DNA of 8,873 nt. It comes from JALZUU01 sp964441245. Its GTDB lineage: Bacteria; Bacteroidota; Bacteroidia; Chitinophagales; Saprospiraceae. The notes under the pieces are model-generated. The model was not told where the DNA came from and did no database searches. It saw only the letters and a program-made list of their open reading frames with translations. Below, in pieces: positions 6,092 through 8,873 of this stretch. The stretch covers positions 1 through 8,873 of the forward strand of contig CAYTVR010000298.1 of assembly GCA_964441245.1 (NCBI GenBank). The letters run 5' to 3'. The position numbers were made by a program, and so were the translations under genes. Every line of letters begins with the position of its first letter. Positions within the stretch are counted from its first letter, which is position 1.

Positions 6092-8873
6092 TTAATGCAC
6101 CATCATTTTCAAAGTAGCAATATCAGTTGTTGTTTCTAATTGGTAAAACAATAATCCTGTTGCATTCAATTCAGAACGGTTGATTGAGACTTCGTTATAG
6201 CCTTTCTCATAATCACCTTTTACTTGTTTCAACATTCTACCTGCTACATCATAAATGGTCAAGGTAGCGAATGAAGCCTCTGGCAAATTAAAGGAAATCA
6301 AGGTTTGATCTTTAAATGGATTCGGTTGATTTTGATAAAGGGCAAAAGCCTGATCTAAATCATTTCCAATGACTGATTTGAAGTTTAAACTAATATCCAT
6401 TCTTTCCATTTCAACAGTATAGGCTTCCGATTTTGTGTAAAGCGTACTTATAGATAATGCATCACTTAATGAAGTCCTTTTTTTAGCTTTTACAAGCAAA
6501 CTAAAAATGATTGATTCGTCGGTTAAAGAGGTACTTGTTATGTTGTTCCAACTGGTCGTAATCACTCCTTCTTTTAATTTGGCAAAACCAAAATTGTCCA
6601 TTGTCAACCCAGGTAAATCTTCCATTTTCACATCCACAAAATCAACAAGACTTTCGTCTAAATCTAAGGTAAACTGATAACCATTTATTTCTTTAAAATC
6701 TTTTGCTTTAAATTCAATCGTATACTCCTCTCCCATTTCCATTGTTTGGTCTTCTAGATTTAAAACTAATTTATCTAAATCGGTTCGAGTATCTGCGCTG
6801 ACCAATTGATTTGGAATCGCACTGCTATTTAAGTCGCCCATTTTAATCCCTATAAAATCAGCGATCTCATTTCCTGATAAACCATTGATGTGATAAGTCG
6901 TAGGAAAAGTCGATGCAAAAGGATTGCTTGGGTTGACAAAATTATAGCTCGCATCTACAAATTTCCAAGAAGGATTTTCAGGCAATTCGTTGTAAATAAA
7001 TAAAATTAATTTTCTCAATTCTACCATATCGAAAGCGGTGATCGTACCGGAGTTATTGACATCTGCGGCAATCAATTTATAAGGCGAATCTAAAGTTTCT
7101 ATTCCTAAAATATGTTGACTCATCAAGATCAAATCAAAGGTCGAAATTCCATTTAAGGGATCATCATTTTTACTCGCTTCTATTTCATAATTATTTCCTG
7201 TAGGCAAATTAAAATCAAAGTAACCGTCTCCGATTGTTTCATCAAACATGGAAATTGTGCCTCCGTTCGCTTGCACTTTCACCTCTTCAATCATCTGATT
7301 ATTTTCATTAAAAACTTCTCCATCTACCGTTCCAAGACTGGCTTGTAGATAAGGGTCTACCCAAATATTTTGAATCTTGGTTTGTACATTTCCGCAAGCA
7401 TCCGTCGCCATCCATACTACATGCCAATCAAAACCTTCTCCTTCCTCACAACTTTCAGGTCCACCTGTTCCATACTCGGTATAATAGGTAATGACTGGTT
7501 CGCTACAGTTATCAATCGCAGTCGGCGTTTCCGTAAGCACTGGAGGAAACTCATCACAGGTAATCACCAAATCTTCTGGAAAAGAAATAAAATCTGGTTC
7601 CCGGTAATCTTCTTCAATCCATAACAATGTTTTTATGGTTGACGTATTTCCACAACGATCGGTTGCCGTCCAAACTCTATAAATACCATATCCGTTATCT
7701 TGACAAACATCAGGATCATCACTCGTTTCCACGAAAGTGATCACTACACTTCCACAATTGTCTTCAGCCATAGGTTCAACAAAATCAGGAATCGCATTAC
7801 ACTCTACATTCTCTACATTTTCAGGAATAAAAGTAAACTCAGGTTCCTCATCATCTTCGAAGGTAATGGTCTGCGTTGCGATATTGCTATTGCCACATCC
7901 ATCTAATGCTATCCACAATCTAGTAATCGAACAATCTCCTTCTTCATCTTCATGCAAAATAATTACATCACTACAATTATCCATTGCTTCTGGTGTACCA
8001 AAATTTGGCATTTCACCGCATTCCTGCGTAAAATCATTAGGGACAAAAGTAAATTCAGGAGCGGTATCATCATGAACATTTATCGTTTGATTTACACTGC
8101 TTTCATTTCCACAAGCATCAGTAAAAGTCCATGTTCGAATCATTGAAAATTGATCTACACAATCTCCATTAATGATTTCACTCGTTGGTGAAACAAAAGA
8201 CAATTGACCATCACAATTATCAACAGCACTTAGCTCAATTGGAGCTGGAATATCATCCGCACATTGCACCGTAATATCTGCTGGTGCCATTGGCGTTTCT
8301 GGAGCAACATCATCATGAACGGTGATTGTTTGGCTTACACTACTTTCATTTCCACATTGATCTACAAAAGTCCAGATACGGGTCAGTACAAATTGATTCG
8401 GACAAACATCAGAAGTGATCACTTCGCTAGAAGATACAGTGATAGCTCCATCACAATTATCTTGCGCGGTTAAATCCATTGAAGTTGGAATATCATCAGC
8501 ACATTGTAACATAACATTTACTGGCGCAGTTGGTACTTCTGGAGCGGTATCATCTTGAACAGTGATCGTTTGGCTTATACTACTTTCGTTTCCACATTGA
8601 TCTGTAAAAGTCCAGGTTCGAACTAGAACAAATTGGTTAGCGCAATCACCTGATATTAATTCCTCTGTTGGTAAAACCGTGATCTCGCCATCGCAATTAT
8701 CTTGTGCGCTTAATTCCATTGAAGTCGGAACATCAGCTGCACATTGTAACATGATACTTGCTGGTGCAATTGGCGCTTCTGGAGCGGTATCATCTTGAAC
8801 GGTTATCGTTTGACTTATACTACTTTCATTTCCACATTGATCTGCAAAAGTCCACGTTCGAACTAAAACAAAT
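6092..8873 (-). CDS. Secreted HYR-repeat / dockerin / cohesin-like protein with T9SS tail (5' end outside window)
   Basis: The frame is open from the right edge to the TAA at 6092-6094, giving 926 visible residues; the ATG at 8752 lies inside a repeat and is not the true start. Numbered from the first visible codon, residues 1-506 are HYR-like modules, each with four conserved cysteines and a W-T-x-x-D-x-C-G-N motif. Residues about 510-565 form a small carboxypeptidase-regulatory-like beta domain (DGEVFNENN, GDGYFDFNLPTG). Residues 566-686 are a dockerin with a canonical calcium loop DVNNSGTITAFD at 604-615. Residues 700-838 look like a cohesin-type beta sandwich. Residues 845-926 are a T9SS sorting domain. 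The protein should cross the inner membrane by Sec and the outer membrane by T9SS, with removal of the tail. I infer a structural or binding role at the surface. No enzyme domain is visible, but one could lie upstream of the window. Confidence 0.93.
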   Translation of the reverse strand, partial: FVLVRTWTFADQCGNESSISQTITVQDDTAPEAPIAPASIMLQCAADVPTSMELSAQDNCDGEITVLPTEELISGDCANQFVLVRTWTFTDQCGNESSISQTITVQDDTAPEVPTAPVNVMLQCADDIPTSMDLTAQDNCDGAITVSSSEVITSDVCPNQFVLTRIWTFVDQCGNESSVSQTITVHDDVAPETPMAPADITVQCADDIPAPIELSAVDNCDGQLSFVSPTSEIINGDCVDQFSMIRTWTFTDACGNESSVNQTINVHDDTAPEFTFVPNDFTQECGEMPNFGTPEAMDNCSDVIILHEDEEGDCSITRLWIALDGCGNSNIATQTITFEDDEEPEFTFIPENVENVECNAIPDFVEPMAEDNCGSVVITFVETSDDPDVCQDNGYGIYRVWTATDRCGNTSTIKTLLWIEEDYREPDFISFPEDLVITCDEFPPVLTETPTAIDNCSEPVITYYTEYGTGGPESCEEGEGFDWHVVWMATDACGNVQTKIQNIWVDPYLQASLGTVDGEVFNENNQMIEEVKVQANGGTISMFDETIGDGYFDFNLPTGNNYEIEASKNDDPLNGISTFDLILMSQHILGIETLDSPYKLIAADVNNSGTITAFDMVELRKLILFIYNELPENPSWKFVDASYNFVNPSNPFASTFPTTYHINGLSGNEIADFIGIKMGDLNSSAIPNQLVSADTRTDLDKLVLNLEDQTMEMGEEYTIEFKAKDFKEINGYQFTLDLDESLVDFVDVKMEDLPGLTMDNFGFAKLKEGVITTSWNNITSTSLTDESIIFSLLVKAKKRTSLSDALSISTLYTKSEAYTVEMERMDISLNFKSVIGNDLDQAFALYQNQPNPFKDQTLISFNLPEASFATLTIYDVAGRMLKQVKGDYEKGYNEVSINRSELNATGLLFYQLETTTDIATLKMMVH
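6095..6340 (-). other. T9SS type A C-terminal sorting domain
   Basis: Residues 845-926 show the Por secretion tail pattern: LYQNQPNPF, then an ISFNLPEAS strand, LTIYDVAGRMLK, GYNEVSINRSEL and ATGLLFYQLET, ending TLKMMVH. The length of about 80 residues and the position at the extreme C terminus match the family. The signal directs export through the T9SS translocon and is normally cut off and replaced by surface attachment, or the protein is released. Confidence 0.93.
6359..6775 (-). other. Cohesin-like beta-sandwich domain
   Basis: Residues 700-838 begin LVLNLEDQTMEMGEEYTIEF. They continue with a strand NGYQFTLDLDESLVDFVDV, a WNNITSTSLTDESIIFSLLV stretch and a YTVEMERMDISLNF end. This order (a regulated 'E-x-Y-T-I-E-F' strand, 'Q-F-T-L-D-x-D-x-x-L-V-D-F', then 'I-I-F-S-L-L-V-K-A') is close to the cohesin pattern. 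It might instead be a generic linker sandwich that precedes T9SS tails. Confidence 0.55.
6815..7177 (-). other. Dockerin domain
   Basis: Residues 566-686 (from the first visible codon) carry NDDPLNGISTFDLILMSQHI as the first, degenerate calcium-loop helix. The second unit has the canonical loop DVNNSGTITAFD, followed by a MVELRKLIL helix. The domain closes with ADFIGIKMGDLNSSA. This spaced layout, with a long segment before the final GDLN, is what I recall from dockerins in saprospirian T9SS proteins. Dockerins classically bind cohesins with calcium, but the role of dockerins in this phylum is not settled. Confidence 0.8.
7355..8873 (-). repeat. HYR-like four-cysteine module array (six complete, one partial)
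   Basis: Modules of about 72-84 residues run from APE or EPE, through Q-C or E-C, DNC, a third C, then W-(T/I/M)-x-x-D-x-C-G-N and a TITV-x-DD end. In the DNA the core 'catttccacattgatct' lies at 8827, 8587 (one change) and 8347, exactly 240 bp apart; the next unit is 243 bp further on. The units nearest the right edge are almost identical in DNA: I count 7 differences between 8551-8633 and 8791-8873. The three modules nearest the dockerin are much more divergent. HYR-like domains are Ig-fold adhesion or spacer modules; the four cysteines probably make two disulfides per module. Confidence 0.9.

Noticed and set aside
7370..8473. Several overlapping plus-strand ORFs of 64-112 codons opposite the HYR array
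   Set aside because: They lie antisense to a clearly real gene, recur with the repeat period, and their translations show no domain character. They are shadows of the repeated coding sequence.
8750..8752. ATG at 8752 as start of the HYR/dockerin gene
   Set aside because: The codons upstream of it continue the same HYR module pattern to the window edge, with no stop, no leader and no signal peptide.

Overview
The window looks like chromosomal DNA of a Bacteroidota bacterium, most probably of the Saprospiria (Saprospiraceae or Lewinella-like). Three things point there: a C-terminal Por secretion (type IX, T9SS) sorting domain with an NQPNPF motif; a dockerin of the kind common in saprospirian secreted proteins; and long arrays of HYR-like and 'VYSGPGV' Ig/PKD-like modules. 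The DNA is AT-rich, and the leader of the one visible gene start is A-rich without a good Shine-Dalgarno sequence, which also fits.

Layout, all on the minus strand and therefore read from right to left. Positions 8873-6092 hold the 3' part of a large gene for a secreted multidomain protein: six complete and one partial HYR-like four-cysteine modules, a small carboxypeptidase-regulatory-like beta domain, a dockerin, a cohesin-like beta sandwich and a T9SS tail. Its start lies beyond the right edge. A strong stem-loop terminator (6033-6070) follows its stop. Positions 5454-6091 are a 638-bp AT-rich spacer with no convincing gene, but with several short repeated and inverted motifs. Positions 5453-1 hold the first 1817 codons of a second giant secreted protein, open through the left edge: a signal peptide, two copies of a [jelly-roll-like + Calx-beta] unit, a third jelly-roll-like unit without Calx-beta, one Ig-like linker, seven Ig/PKD-like modules (one interrupted by a foreign-looking domain of about 126 residues), then two further beta modules.

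Both genes encode extracellular, repeat-built, adhesin-like proteins. They are probably separate transcription units, because a terminator and a long spacer lie between them. I infer that both are exported by Sec and then T9SS and act at the cell surface in adhesion or polymer binding; only the right-hand protein shows its T9SS signal. I see no tRNA, rRNA, CRISPR array, transposase, phage gene or defence system. The points of most interest are the interrupted Ig module, the homogenised HYR array, the dockerin next to a cohesin-like domain, and the motif-rich spacer.
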